NCBI GenBank assembly: GCA_040882565.1 | Contig: JBBEAZ010000044.1 | Coordinates: 124,001-188,000 of the forward strand | DNA from: CF-162 sp040882565 | Lineage (GTDB): Bacteria; Chloroflexota; Dehalococcoidia; SM23-28-2; RBG-16-64-32 | Length of the DNA: 64,000 nt | Direction: 5' to 3' | Shown here: one piece after another, positions 17,437 to 26,202 of the stretch | How the letters are laid out: each line of letters opens with the position of its first letter | Position numbering within the stretch: position 1 is the stretch's first letter | The notes under the pieces: generated by a model | Told to the model about the DNA's origin: nothing | Database searches by the model: none | The model's input: the letters and a program-made list of their open reading frames with translations, nothing else | Made by a program: the position numbers and the translations under genes

Positions 17437-18990
17437 ATGATCCCACTGAATGACCTGAAAAAAGCCACCGAAGAAGGCCTCGCACTCCTGCGCGGCGAGG
17501 ACGATATCGAAGAAGCCGAGGTATTCACCGCTGCTAACGGCATCCTCCTCACGCGGCTGAATTACACCTCGCACATCCCCTGTAACGGCGTCGAGGAGCC
17601 GAAGTCCGTCGTCAACTACGGCATCGGCGTCCAGGCCGTCTTCCAGGAAGGCGACAGGCGCAAGATCGGCTTCGGCTCCGAGACCAGCGACATCACCCCC
17701 GACGGCGTCCGCTCGGCGCTCGACAAGGCCCGCAGCGGCGCGTCCGACGATCCGGAGTTCGTGTCGCTGGCGCGGCCGACAGGCGAGCTGCGCAAGTTGA
17801 GCGACTACCATGACCCGGCGGTGATGGACATCAAAGACGATGCGCTCTCCGATGCCGGCTGGACGCTCGTCAACGGCGCGCTCCGCGTCTTCGAGAAGTC
17901 CGAGACGTTACAGACTCTCGTCGACATGCCGGAGAAGTTGCCGGAGCTCGGCCTGATCGTCGGCGGCGACGTCACGATCATCCAGGAGCGGATCGCGACG
18001 GCTTCTTACGCGATGCCGGACGCCCAGACCGACGAGTCGACGATGCTGATGTCGTTCATCACCTCGATGGTCGAGCGCGAACGCTCGAAGGGCAGCGGTT
18101 ACGCGGCTTCGACGCGCCTCGCCGAGTTCAGCGAAGAGGCCGGGCGCGAGGCAGCCGAGAACGCGATCGCCGGCATCGGCGGCGTCCGCCTCCCGACCGG
18201 CGACTACAACGTCGTCTTCGGGCGCGAGGCGGTGATGGAGATCCTCCACTACATCGTCATGCCGGGGCTCGACACGGGCGTCTTCTACGCAGCCGCCTCA
18301 CCCTTCATGGGCAAGCTCGGCCAGCAGGTCGCCTCGCCCAAGCTCTCGATCATCGACGACGGTGCAGCGGCGGGCCTCGTCGGCTCGAAGGGGATCACCT
18401 GCGAAGGCCTGCCGACCGGGCGCACGGAGCTGATCAAGGACGGGGTACTGGTCGGATTGCTCTCGAACTGGTACGAGTCGCAGCGTATCCAGAACGACCC
18501 CAACGCGAAGGACAAACTCGGCGTCGACCCAAAGGACTGGAAGCACGCCTTCATGCCGCGCAACGGCTTCCGCTACGCGCGCGGCGGCGGCCGCCACTTC
18601 GACTCGCAGCCCGGCACTCACCCGACGAACATCCTGATCCCCGGCGACGTCGCCGACACCGAATCGATCTGCAAGCTCGTTGGCAACGGCATCTACATCG
18701 GGCGAATCTGGTACACCTACCCCGTCAACGGCCTCCGCGCCGGGGACTTCACGGGCACCGTCGTCGCCGACTCATACGTCATCAAGGACGGGCGCCTCGC
18801 CGAGCCGGTGAAGCCGAACACGCTGCGCATCACCGACAACATCGTCAAAGTGCTGGCCGACGTCATCGGCGTGACGAAGACAGGCAAGCCAACGCTCGTC
18901 TGGGCGGCCGACGAGATCGTCTACGCGCCCGAGATCGCCGTTAAAGGCGTCCACCTCGACGCCATCGCGGAGTACATGGACGAACTGTAG
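17437..18990 (+). CDS. TldE/PmbA family metallopeptidase partner
   Basis: The 517-residue product belongs to the TldD/PmbA family but lacks the HExxxH motif of TldD, as expected for the TldE (PmbA) subunit. The family C-terminal portion is evident (VASPKLSIIDDGA, GLPTGRTELIKDGVLVGLL, GRIWYTYPVNGLRAGDFTGTVV). GAGGA precedes the ATG. With the TldD gene at 13246 it would form the heterodimeric protease. No modified-peptide precursor gene was recognised nearby. Confidence 0.88.
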   Translation: MIPLNDLKKATEEGLALLRGEDDIEEAEVFTAANGILLTRLNYTSHIPCNGVEEPKSVVNYGIGVQAVFQEGDRRKIGFGSETSDITPDGVRSALDKARSGASDDPEFVSLARPTGELRKLSDYHDPAVMDIKDDALSDAGWTLVNGALRVFEKSETLQTLVDMPEKLPELGLIVGGDVTIIQERIATASYAMPDAQTDESTMLMSFITSMVERERSKGSGYAASTRLAEFSEEAGREAAENAIAGIGGVRLPTGDYNVVFGREAVMEILHYIVMPGLDTGVFYAAASPFMGKLGQQVASPKLSIIDDGAAAGLVGSKGITCEGLPTGRTELIKDGVLVGLLSNWYESQRIQNDPNAKDKLGVDPKDWKHAFMPRNGFRYARGGGRHFDSQPGTHPTNILIPGDVADTESICKLVGNGIYIGRIWYTYPVNGLRAGDFTGTVVADSYVIKDGRLAEPVKPNTLRITDNIVKVLADVIGVTKTGKPTLVWAADEIVYAPEIAVKGVHLDAIAEYMDEL

Positions 18991-19013
18991 AGCGCCGGCA
19001 CACCTGGTCGTAA

Positions 19014-19019
19014 TACAAT
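19014..19019 (+). promoter_or_regulatory. -10 box of the small lipoprotein gene
   Basis: TACAAT lies 13 nt before the ATG at 19033, giving a 5' leader of only a few bases. No good -35 box was found. Confidence 0.35.
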
Positions 19020-19032
19020 CGCGGAGCCTTCG

Positions 19033-19452
19033 ATGCGTCGATATCCGCTCCTATTGGTGATACTTGCCGCAACCGCGACCACGGCTTGCGCCGACGCGGA
19101 GCGCACCTCGTGGGAGCTCACCGAGCGGCCCGGCGACGCCGATACCACGTTGCAGCTGAGTGTCCTTGTCGGCGGATGCGACGAGTTCGACCACTTCGAC
19201 GTGAAGGAGACTGAAGTTGACATCGCCGGGCAGCTAATCGACTCTGTCACGATCGAGGCATACGTAGACGAGGGCGCCAAGCGCGATGCCTGCCCCGACG
19301 GCCTCTTCTCGGAAGAGCGAACGGTAGAGCTGAGTGCGCCACTGGGCGACCGGCGGCTCCGGGGATGCAGCCCGCCGTCGGCTTTATACGGCGACATGAG
19401 TCATCTCCTCGCCGACGATGATTGTGCGTCCGCTGCGCGCTTCAGTGAGTGA
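19033..19452 (+). CDS. Small lipoprotein of unknown function
   Basis: A 139-residue protein with signal peptide and lipobox TTAC (cysteine near residue 19). The mature domain contains LQLSVLVGGCDEFDHFDV, SVTIEAYVDE and RTVELSAPLGDRRLRGCS. This pattern recurs in the broken gene at 20437-20829 (LELSVAVGGSCESFHGINV, KTVELDAPLGDRELVGC), so it is a local family whose conserved cysteines probably form disulfides. Function not recognised. Confidence 0.65.
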   Translation: MRRYPLLLVILAATATTACADAERTSWELTERPGDADTTLQLSVLVGGCDEFDHFDVKETEVDIAGQLIDSVTIEAYVDEGAKRDACPDGLFSEERTVELSAPLGDRRLRGCSPPSALYGDMSHLLADDDCASAARFSE

Positions 19453-19470
19453 CCACCGGAACGTCGGACC

Positions 19471-19821
19471 TTACATGAGATAGCGGTTCACGGGCACGAG
19501 CTTGCGCCCCACCGGGTCAACCGACAGGTTCATCTCTTCAAGCGTGATCGCGCCGAGGATCGAACCGGCGCCCACCGGACCAAAGACCACCTGCGTGAAC
19601 TCGCGCTGACCGTTCACACGCACCCAGGCCCGGCCGATGTCGAGTTCGACTTCGCGCCCATCGGCAAGCTGGAACGTGGAGCGACGGTGCGGCTGCACCC
19701 CAAGCCTGCGAAGCAGATCGGCCGGCAGCACGGTGTTGGTCACCCCGGTGTCGACGAGCGCCTCGACCTCTTCGGCCTGGCCCTCTTCGCCGACAGCGAT
19801 CGTGACGCTGAATGTACCCAT
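19471..19821 (-). CDS. Retroviral-type (clan AA) aspartic protease
   Basis: A 116-residue single-domain protein with VEALVDTGVTNTVLP near residue 24, the DTG active-site loop of retropepsin-like proteases, followed by LADGREVELDIGRAWVRV and a hydrophobic ILGAITLEEM that corresponds to the ILG segment before the C-terminus. It would act as a dimer in the cytoplasm; no signal peptide is seen. The ATG at 19821 is preferred because TATACT (19830-19835) ends 8 nt upstream and covers the alternative TTG at 19830. Substrate unknown. Confidence 0.75.
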   Translation of the reverse strand: MGTFSVTIAVGEEGQAEEVEALVDTGVTNTVLPADLLRRLGVQPHRRSTFQLADGREVELDIGRAWVRVNGQREFTQVVFGPVGAGSILGAITLEEMNLSVDPVGRKLVPVNRYLM

Positions 19822-19839
19822 TGCTTCCAAGTATAGCGG

Positions 19840-19870
19840 CTAGCCCTCTTCCATCAGCTTGAGCAGCCGT
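19840..19870 (-). pseudogene. 3' remnant of a YjbR/MmcQ gene
   Basis: On the minus strand this encodes RLLKLMEEG and a stop, matching the C-terminus RLLKLLDDS of the intact YjbR gene at 20832-21188. The rest is missing; the sequence then jumps to the region that lies upstream of the intact copy (CGTAGCCGCAGCGCCTTCAG at 19879 against CGTAGCGGCAGCGCCTTCAG at 21244). It marks the left end of a duplicated unit. Confidence 0.55.
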
Positions 19871-20003
19871 TACACCCGGCGTAGCCGCAGCGCCTTCAGG
19901 CCTGCTTCCAATTCAAGCGCGACTCTGTGCACAGCATGCCCTCACGGCGCCACACGCCTCGTTCTGCACGGATGGCGCCAAGCTTCAGGCGTAAAATGTA
20001 CCC

Positions 20004-20829
20004 ATGCGACGCCCTCGTCGTCCTGGTCGCAATCGTTGCCTTGGCCGCAGCATGTGGCGGTGGCTCCAACTCGACATCAACACCAAGCGCTTCGCAGTTG
20101 CGCAACGCCCGAGCCGCGAGCCCATCACCCTATGTCACCTCAGCCGAGCAGGCCATCGCGATCGCGAAACACAACACGGAAGAACTATTCGGAGCCGTGG
20201 ACGGCGGCTGAGACGACCGCCGAACACATGCTCGCGTGGGAGGCGGCGTGGAGTCTCAAGCTGTCAGGGCTGCTCTCCTTTCGAATCAGGCCTGACGACT
20301 ACAACTGCCCTCCCTCATTCTCTTGCCCGAACCCTGGTGAACCGAAGGACGACCCTGGCTACCTCGTGATGACGCGATGGCAACGGCCACCCGAATGGAC
20401 ACCGACCCACACCTCTGACGCATACGCTCCAAACATGTGATCGTGTCATGGGTGTCAGACGATGGTGGAACTGTGAGTCTGGCACCAGACGTACCGTCGG
20501 ATGCCGTCAACGTACCCACCGGTTGGCGCCTTGCCGAGGAGCCGAGCGGCAACACCCTTGAACTTTCGGTCGCGGTCGGCGGTAGCTGCGAGTCTTTCCA
20601 CGGGATCAACGTGATCGAGACCGCGGAGTCAGTGAGCATCGAAGCCTTGGTCCGCCATGAGGTTGGCGAAGGTGTTTGCTTGACCTACCTAGCAGTGCCA
20701 CGAAAGACCGTGGAACTGGACGCCCCACTGGGTGATCGAGAGCTGGTCGGCTGTGCCCGGTTTCCCGCGTTGGCACATGTGCGTGGCGACGATGATCCTG
20801 ACAAGTGCCGCGAAGTTTTCGATCCGTAG
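20004..20829 (+). pseudogene. Frameshifted lipoprotein gene (duplicate of the 21351 gene)
   Basis: Three frames must be joined to recover one protein. A lipoprotein leader ends in LAAACGGGSNSTSTPSASQ and continues SPYVTSAEQAIAIAKHNTEE. A second frame follows (TAEHMLAWEAAW, PDDYNCPPSF, DDPGYLVMTRWQ). A third gives VSWVSDDGG and the LELSVAVGG domain. The first two parts align with the intact lipoprotein at 21351, and the last with the lipoprotein at 19033. A frameshift near the start codon and two later ones argue for a pseudogene. TAAAAT lies 6 nt before the ATG, as at the intact copy. The 20437-20829 part may still be read as a separate ORF. Confidence 0.65.
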
Positions 20830-20831
20830 CG

Positions 20832-21188
20832 TTAGCTGTCATCCAGCAACTTGAGCAGCCGCTTCGGCGCCGTCATTCGATAGCTGTCGTTCACGAGGTC
20901 CGCGATGATGCCCCACGGCACCTCGCCCACGTCGAGGCGCACGCCGACCCAACCCTTGCTGCCGACGTACGGCGGCACGAAAAAGCGCCCCGGGTCCCCG
21001 CCGACCAAGATGTCCTGGGCGCCCGGCAGCGCCTTCATCCACACCGAGACATCCTCCCCGCCCTCCGACACCATCGCGAACATCTTGTCGCGAATGCGAA
21101 AGGCAGGCGCATCGTGGCCGCCGAACGGCTTCTCCACCGCCTCCGGAAACTCCAGACACATCTCGCGCAACCGCTCAATCGCATCCAT
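20832..21188 (-). CDS. YjbR/MmcQ family protein (CyaY-like fold)
   Basis: A 118-residue protein with the YjbR layout: helix MDAIERLREMCLEFPEAVEK, FGGHDAPAFRIRDKMFAMV, PGRFFVPPYVGSKGWVGVRLD, and a terminal DLVNDSYRMTAPKRLLKLL. YjbR proteins have a double-wing fold and are thought to bind DNA or small ligands; no enzymatic role is established. The start is set at the ATG giving MDAIER because upstream residues are low complexity and do not match the family. A 3' remnant of a second copy lies at 19840. Confidence 0.85.
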   Translation of the reverse strand: MDAIERLREMCLEFPEAVEKPFGGHDAPAFRIRDKMFAMVSEGGEDVSVWMKALPGAQDILVGGDPGRFFVPPYVGSKGWVGVRLDVGEVPWGIIADLVNDSYRMTAPKRLLKLLDDS

Positions 21189-21315
21189 CGGCTGCACCGT
21201 AGCAGCGCCCCGAAGCCCCGGCAAGCCGCCACACCACACCCCACGTAGCGGCAGCGCCTTCAGGCCTGCCTCCAATCCAGGCGGCCCTCCGTGCTCAAAT
21301 GTCCCCACACGGTGC

Positions 21316-21344
21316 CTCACACCTCGCACGTGCGGACGTACAAT
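21316..21344 (+). promoter_or_regulatory. Promoter for a leaderless lipoprotein mRNA
   Basis: CTCACA at 21316-21321, 17 bp, TACAAT at 21339-21344. The ATG at 21351 is 6 nt after the -10 box, so transcription would begin at or next to the start codon. Confidence 0.5.
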
Positions 21345-21350
21345 GTGCGC

Positions 21351-21866
21351 ATGCGACGCCTGTTTTTCGTCGTGATGATGTTGCTTGCTTACGCGGCCGC
21401 CTGCGGTGGTGATCCCAACGCGACATCAACACCAACCGCTTCACAGACGCAGGACGCAGAAGCCGCCAGCCCAACTCCTTATGTCACCTCGGCGGAGCAG
21501 GCAATCTTGATCGCTAAACACAACATCGAGAAGCACTTCGCCAGCGAGGACACCGTCGAGACAACTGCCACGCACATGCGGGCGATCGAGGCCGCGGAGC
21601 AGCTAGAGGCCGAGGGCCTGACCGTTATCGACATCATGCCAGACGGGTATAGCTGTCCCGGCGGCTGTCCTCCTCCGGGCGTGCCCAAAGAGCAACCAGG
21701 TTACCTCGTGATGACGCGCGGCTCAAACGGCGAGCCGATTACCGCTCACAACCCGGAGAAGGTACTGGTGTCGTGGATCTCAGACGCTGGCGACGACCAC
21801 GGGTTCAACCTGCAACTGCGATACGTGGACGCTGCGGGACGCGCCTACTCTCGCATGGCCAACTGA
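21351..21866 (+). CDS. Lipoprotein of unknown function
   Basis: A 171-residue lipoprotein with leader LFFVVMMLLAYAAAC (lipobox cysteine near residue 18), a short Thr/Ser linker and a compact domain containing TPYVTSAEQAILIAKHNIEK, DGYSCPGGCPPPG, QPGYLVMTRG and KVLVSWISDAGD. No known family recognised. It is the intact copy of the pseudogene at 20004 but lacks that copy's extra C-terminal domain. The ATG is chosen because it begins the leader and follows TACAAT by 6 nt. Confidence 0.7.
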   Translation: MRRLFFVVMMLLAYAAACGGDPNATSTPTASQTQDAEAASPTPYVTSAEQAILIAKHNIEKHFASEDTVETTATHMRAIEAAEQLEAEGLTVIDIMPDGYSCPGGCPPPGVPKEQPGYLVMTRGSNGEPITAHNPEKVLVSWISDAGDDHGFNLQLRYVDAAGRAYSRMAN

Positions 21867-21986
21867 CAAGAAGGCTCTCGCCACGGGGAAGCAACACCGC
21901 ACGTACGTATCCACTTCGCGCGACTGAAACGCCACTTCCCGCTACCATAGAACCGCATCCGCCGATGACGACCAAAGAGGTGACGC

Positions 21987-23000
21987 ATGCCTGAAACCGA
22001 CGACGTCTACGACATCACAATCATCGGCGCCGGGCCGACCGGCCTCTTCGCCGCCTTCTACGCCGGCCTGCGCGGCATGCGTACCAAGATCATCGAGGCC
22101 CTGCCCGAGGCCGGCGGCCAGCTCGCCGTCCTCTACCCCGAGAAGTTCATCTACGACGTCCCCGGCCACCCCAAGGTCCTCGCCAAGGACCTCGTCACCC
22201 TGCTCATCGAGCAGAGCGGCCTCTTCGAGCCGACCTACGTCCTCGGCGAGCGCGTCGAGACGTTGTCCCGCAAAGACGTCGACGGCGAGGAGGTCTGGCG
22301 CGTCGGCAGCGTCACCACCGCCCACCTCACCCGCACGATCGTCCTCACCGCCGGCATCGGCGCCTTCGAGCCCAATCGCCTCGACCGCCCCGGCGTCGCC
22401 GAATACCTCGACAAGGGCGTCTACTATTTCGTCAAGGACAAGCGAGCGTTCCGCGACAAGCGCATCCTGATCATCGGCGGCGGAGACACTGCAATCGACT
22501 GGTGCCTCAACCTCAAGGACTGGGCCAAGCACATCACCTTGATCCACCGCCGAGACGAGTTCCGCGCCCACGAGTCCAGCCTCACCTCCCTCCGACTGAC
22601 CGACATCCCGATCATGACGTTCTGGGAGCTGAAGCGGATCGACGGCGACGAGCGTCCGAAGTCGGCCGTGATCTACGACAATCGCACCGGCGAGGAGAAG
22701 ACGATTGACGTCGAGATCGTGCTGATCAGCACCGGCTTCAAGGCGGCCCTCGGCCCGATCGAGACCTGGGGCTTCGAGATGGTCGACAAGCGCCACATCC
22801 ACACAGACATCTTCATGGAGACGAACCTCTCGGGCATCTTCGCCGCCGGCGACATCGCAGCCGTCGAGGGCAGCGTCCCGCTGAACCTCATCGTCACCGG
22901 CTTCGGCCAGGCAGCCGTCGCCTCCAACGCCGCCAAGGCCAAGATCGACCCCAAGGCCCGCATGTTCCCCGGCCACTCCAGCGAAATGAAGCTCCACTAG
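21987..23000 (+). CDS. Ferredoxin--NADP+ reductase, thioredoxin-reductase-like type
   Basis: A 337-residue flavoprotein that moves electrons between NADPH and ferredoxin. It has the FAD motif ITIIGAGPTGLFAAFYAG, the NADPH motif ILIIGGGDTAIDWCLNL with IHRRDEFRAH, and the C-terminal FAD contact GIFAAGDIAA. It lacks the redox CxxC of thioredoxin reductase, which places it in the YumC-type ferredoxin/flavodoxin reductase family. AAAGAGGTG precedes the ATG. Monocistronic in appearance. Confidence 0.92.
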   Translation: MPETDDVYDITIIGAGPTGLFAAFYAGLRGMRTKIIEALPEAGGQLAVLYPEKFIYDVPGHPKVLAKDLVTLLIEQSGLFEPTYVLGERVETLSRKDVDGEEVWRVGSVTTAHLTRTIVLTAGIGAFEPNRLDRPGVAEYLDKGVYYFVKDKRAFRDKRILIIGGGDTAIDWCLNLKDWAKHITLIHRRDEFRAHESSLTSLRLTDIPIMTFWELKRIDGDERPKSAVIYDNRTGEEKTIDVEIVLISTGFKAALGPIETWGFEMVDKRHIHTDIFMETNLSGIFAAGDIAAVEGSVPLNLIVTGFGQAAVASNAAKAKIDPKARMFPGHSSEMKLH

Positions 23001-23095
23001 TCGTTCTCTGACGAAGGAAGGGCCCGCGCGCCTCCGTCACCGTTCCCTGAGGAAGGAAGGGCCCCGCCGCAGCGAAGGCGAGGATCAGGATGACG
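23001..23095. repeat. Dispersed intergenic repeat, one partial and one full copy
   Basis: The gap between the ferredoxin reductase and DinB genes holds CGTTCTCTGACGAAGGAAGG (23002) and then CGTTCCCTGAGGAAGGAAGG (23041), the latter followed by GCAGCGAAGGCGAGGATC. The same unit recurs at 43523-43580 between a HAD gene and nadE. No coding potential. Confidence 0.6.
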
Positions 23096-23110
23096 CCGTG
23101 CGCGTCAAGT

Positions 23111-23644
23111 CTATGCGGACTTGTCGTGCAGCTTCTGCTGCCGTTCTCGCTGCAGACCGACCTGCTCCGCCGAGCGCCCGTATATCTGCGGCACTTCCCA
23201 GGCGTTCAGCCCGGCGTACGTGTCGATCTGCGAGCGGTGATGCACCTCGTGCTCGAGGCACATCATCAAGAGGCGCCAGCCGGCGAGCGTGCCGTCCGAG
23301 TCGATCATCTGGATCCGCCGCTCGAGCCACTCGACGGGCGTGTCTTCCAGGCGGCTCGTGAACAGCTCGAAGCTCTCGTCGAGGGCCGGGAGCCAGTCGT
23401 CCTGCACGTTACACTCACGCAACGGATCGCCGAAGAACCAGCCCTCGTCGCGGTAGGCACGCGCGAAGTAGAGACGCGAGCCGCACATGTGCCTCACCAG
23501 CTCGCCGATGCCCCAGGCGTTCTCGCCCTCGCCGGTCTGCGGCCGGTAGGCTTCAGCCTCGGGTGGCAGTGCGGCGACGTCACGAATCGTGCGCTTGTGC
23601 AGGCCGTTGTAGTAGCGCAGGTACGAACCGATCTCCTTGAACAT
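23111..23644 (-). CDS. DinB/YfiT-like four-helix metalloprotein
   Basis: A 177-residue protein of the DinB superfamily, whose members form a four-helix bundle with a three-histidine metal site and often act as thiol transferases or hydrolases. Visible are the first-helix start YLRYYNGLHKRTI, IGELVRHMCG with one candidate His ligand, and the typical LMMCLEHEVHHRSQIDTYAG with the other two. No specific substrate can be assigned. Confidence 0.85.
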   Translation of the reverse strand: MFKEIGSYLRYYNGLHKRTIRDVAALPPEAEAYRPQTGEGENAWGIGELVRHMCGSRLYFARAYRDEGWFFGDPLRECNVQDDWLPALDESFELFTSRLEDTPVEWLERRIQMIDSDGTLAGWRLLMMCLEHEVHHRSQIDTYAGLNAWEVPQIYGRSAEQVGLQRERQQKLHDKSA

Positions 23645-23653
23645 GCCGCCAGT

Positions 23654-24520
23654 CTACGCCACCGGGCGCACAGCCTGCCAGACGGCCCCGCGGCGCGGCG
23701 CGAACAGGAACGCGGCGACGAAGAAGCCGGTCGCCGTCAGCACGATCGACGCGCTCGCGGACACGTCAGCGTGCCAGGCGATGTAAAGCCCGACCACCGC
23801 AGAGAGGACGCCGATCGCGGCGCCGGCGGCCATCATCGTCCACAGGCTGCGTGTGAGCAGTTGCGCGGTGGCCGCCGGGGTGATCAGAAGCGCGACGACG
23901 AGCACGAGGCCCACGGTCTGCAACGAGATGACGGTCACGAGGGCGAGGATCGCGAGCAGGCCGTACTGGAGTTGCGCGACCGGAAGCCCCGACGCTTCCG
24001 CCATCGTCGGGTCGAACGCGTTGAACAGAAGCTCCTTGTAGAAGAGCGCGACGAGGGCCAGCACGAAGACAGCGATGCCGGCGGTCAGCCAGATGTCGTT
24101 CCAGGTAACGGCGAGGACGTTTCCGAAAACGAAGGCAAAGAGGTCGCCCGTGTAGTTGTCCTGGCGGCTGACGACGAGGATCCCGATCGCGAATGCTCCC
24201 ACGAAGAGAATGCCGATTGCCGTGTCGTGCTTGATCAACCCGCGCCTGCTGATGAAGCCGATCAAGAGGGCCGTGATCAGAGCCGCGATGCCGCCACCAA
24301 CGATCACGTTCTCGCCCATCGCGAAAGCGATCGCAACGCCGCCGAAACTGGCGTGCGGCAGCGCATCACCAATGAACGCCATGCCCTTGAGGATGACGAA
24401 CGTGCCAACGACCGCGGCGACCGCGCTGACGATTGTGGCGGCCAGCAGTCCCCGCCGCATGAACTCGTAGTCCCACGGCTCGCTGAAGAATTCCGCGATC
24501 GCTTCCACGCTAAGTCCCAA
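23654..24520 (-). CDS. Zinc/manganese ABC transporter permease (ABC-3 family)
   Basis: A 288-residue membrane protein with about eight transmembrane segments. It has the ABC-3 permease signature (LKGMAFIGDALPHASFGGVAIAF, VGLVLVVALLITPAATAQLLTRS). It forms the channel of a ZnuABC-type importer. The longest reading starts at TTG 24520, overlapping the ATPase gene by 11 nt. GTG at 24508, just after the ATPase stop, is an equal alternative. It is the last gene of the fur-znuA-znuC-znuB-like operon. Confidence 0.92.
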   Translation of the reverse strand: MGLSVEAIAEFFSEPWDYEFMRRGLLAATIVSAVAAVVGTFVILKGMAFIGDALPHASFGGVAIAFAMGENVIVGGGIAALITALLIGFISRRGLIKHDTAIGILFVGAFAIGILVVSRQDNYTGDLFAFVFGNVLAVTWNDIWLTAGIAVFVLALVALFYKELLFNAFDPTMAEASGLPVAQLQYGLLAILALVTVISLQTVGLVLVVALLITPAATAQLLTRSLWTMMAAGAAIGVLSAVVGLYIAWHADVSASASIVLTATGFFVAAFLFAPRRGAVWQAVRPVA

Positions 24521-25280
24521 TGAAGGTCTTGTGATCGGCGCGGACGACCAGCAGGTGGCGCTCGAAGGCCTCGTTCAAGGACTCCTCTGTGAACACGTCC
24601 GCCGGCCGGCCGAAGGCGATGACGCGGCGGTTGAGGAGCACGGCGTGGTCGAAATCCTCGGCCACGCAGGAGAGGTCGTGCGTGGCGACGAACAGTGTCT
24701 TGCCCTCTGCGACCAGGTCGTGGAACAGGCGAAGGAGGTCGTGCTGCGCGGTCGCGTCCAGCCCGGCGAAAGGCTCGTCAAGCAGCAGCAGGTCGCCCCG
24801 CTGCGCCAGTGCGCGTGCGATCAGCGCACGGTGTCGCTCTCCGCCCGAAAGCTCCCCGATCAGCCGGTTTCGCAGGTGCGTCAAACGCACGCGTTCAAGC
24901 TCCTGCGCGGCGATTTCGCGGTCCCGCGCGCTGGGCGGGCGGACCAGGCCCAGCTTGCCAAACCGGCCCATCAGGACAACATCGGAGACACTCACCGGGA
25001 AGTCCCAGTCGACAAGATCGATCTGCGGCGTATATCCGACGACGCCGGCCCGCGGCTTGCCGTCCCGGCCGAAGATCGACACTTCGCCCGACCATGCGCG
25101 GAGCATGCCCAGGACGACCTTCATCAGGGTCGACTTGCCGGAGCCGTTGGGCCCAACCAGACCGGCGAGACACCCCGGTTCGATCGTGAAAGTGACGCCG
25201 TCAAGCGCCTGATGCCGCCCGTAACCGGCAGAGACGCCGCTGACGTCAAGCGCCCAGTCGTTGGCCTCAGCCACCAGCAC
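24510..25280 (-). CDS. Zinc/manganese ABC transporter ATPase
   Basis: The 256-residue product powers metal import. It has Walker A GPNGSGKSTL near residue 42, signature LSGGERHRALIARAL, Walker B LLLLDEPFAGLD and the switch histidine in FVATHDLS. GTG start at 25280 overlaps the binding-protein gene by 14 nt. Motifs and neighbours fit ZnuC/MntB-type ATPases. Confidence 0.94.
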   Translation of the reverse strand: MLVAEANDWALDVSGVSAGYGRHQALDGVTFTIEPGCLAGLVGPNGSGKSTLMKVVLGMLRAWSGEVSIFGRDGKPRAGVVGYTPQIDLVDWDFPVSVSDVVLMGRFGKLGLVRPPSARDREIAAQELERVRLTHLRNRLIGELSGGERHRALIARALAQRGDLLLLDEPFAGLDATAQHDLLRLFHDLVAEGKTLFVATHDLSCVAEDFDHAVLLNRRVIAFGRPADVFTEESLNEAFERHLLVVRADHKTFIGT

Positions 25281-26202
25281 CCCCGAGGCAACGGGCGAGT
25301 TCCTCGGCGTCGTAGCGCATTAGGTCGACATAGGTTGTCACCGTCTCGTCGAAGGCGTCGCTGTACAACGTACACACTTCCACGCCCGCGTCGGAGGCAA
25401 TTTGTTCGAGCGTCGCAGTCTCGGCGTCGGTCTGAGGCTCGCTGAAAACTGCTGGGATGTTGAACTCCTGGATCGTCGCGATCAGGCTCCTAATGTCCTC
25501 GGGACTCGGCTCCTGGCCGGGGCTGGGCGCGACGAATCCTGCCACTTCGAAGTCGATCGCCCTCGCCAGGTAGACGAAAGCGTCGTGCGTGGCAATGATC
25601 CGGCGGTTACCTTCGGGCACAGAGGCCACGGTCTCATTAAGGTACGCCTGGGTCGAGTCGAGTAACGCGACGTAGGTTTGGTAGTTCGCGTTGTAGTCAG
25701 CCTCGCCGCCTGGGTCCCGATCAACAAGCGTGTCCCGGATGATCCTCGCGTATTCACGTGCGTTCGCGACATCCATCCAGAGGTGTGGATTCGCTTCTCC
25801 TGCTTCCTCCTCGTCCTCAATCGTCTCGGCGCCTGCGCCCACGGTCGCCTCGCCCAGTTCGACGAGTACCGCATCACTCGCGATATTCGCGCCGATCACT
25901 CGCAACGCCGCCGGCTCAAGACTGAAGCCGTTGGCGAAGATAACGTCGGCTTCGGCCACCTTGCGCACGTCGCTCGGTGAAGGCTCATAGGTATGCGGGT
26001 CGGCGCCGGTGGGCAGCAGCGCCTCCACTTCGGCGCGGTCGCCCGCGACGTTCGCTGCCATGTCTGCGAATAACGGTAGAGTGGCGACAACCTTTGGCTT
26101 GCCGCCATCGTCATCACCTCCGCACGCGATCAGACCCAGAGTGACGGCGCAAACGGCCACGCTGATACCGAGTCTCAGTGTCCGCCAAAAAAACGCGCTC
26201 AT
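25267..26202 (-). CDS. znuA: Metal-binding lipoprotein of ABC transporter (ZnuA-like)
   Basis: A 311-residue cluster A-I substrate-binding lipoprotein: leader with lipobox LIAC followed by an acidic Asp/Gly linker. Likely metal ligands are His in DPHTYEPS, His in NPHLWMDVAN, His in IIATHDAFVYLA and an acidic residue in FSEPQTDAE. The third ligand is His, not the Glu common in manganese-binding members, which favours zinc. The usual His-rich loop is replaced by a short acidic loop. The ATG overlaps the fur-like stop (ATGA). Symbol is by similarity; manganese cannot be excluded. Confidence 0.85.
   Translation of the reverse strand: MSAFFWRTLRLGISVAVCAVTLGLIACGGDDDGGKPKVVATLPLFADMAANVAGDRAEVEALLPTGADPHTYEPSPSDVRKVAEADVIFANGFSLEPAALRVIGANIASDAVLVELGEATVGAGAETIEDEEEAGEANPHLWMDVANAREYARIIRDTLVDRDPGGEADYNANYQTYVALLDSTQAYLNETVASVPEGNRRIIATHDAFVYLARAIDFEVAGFVAPSPGQEPSPEDIRSLIATIQEFNIPAVFSEPQTDAETATLEQIASDAGVEVCTLYSDAFDETVTTYVDLMRYDAEELARCLGGAGG

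Noticed and set aside
23090..24523. 477-codon plus-strand ORF opposite the DinB and permease genes
   Set aside because: Runs across two real genes on the other strand; low-complexity His/Arg/Glu composition, no family resemblance.
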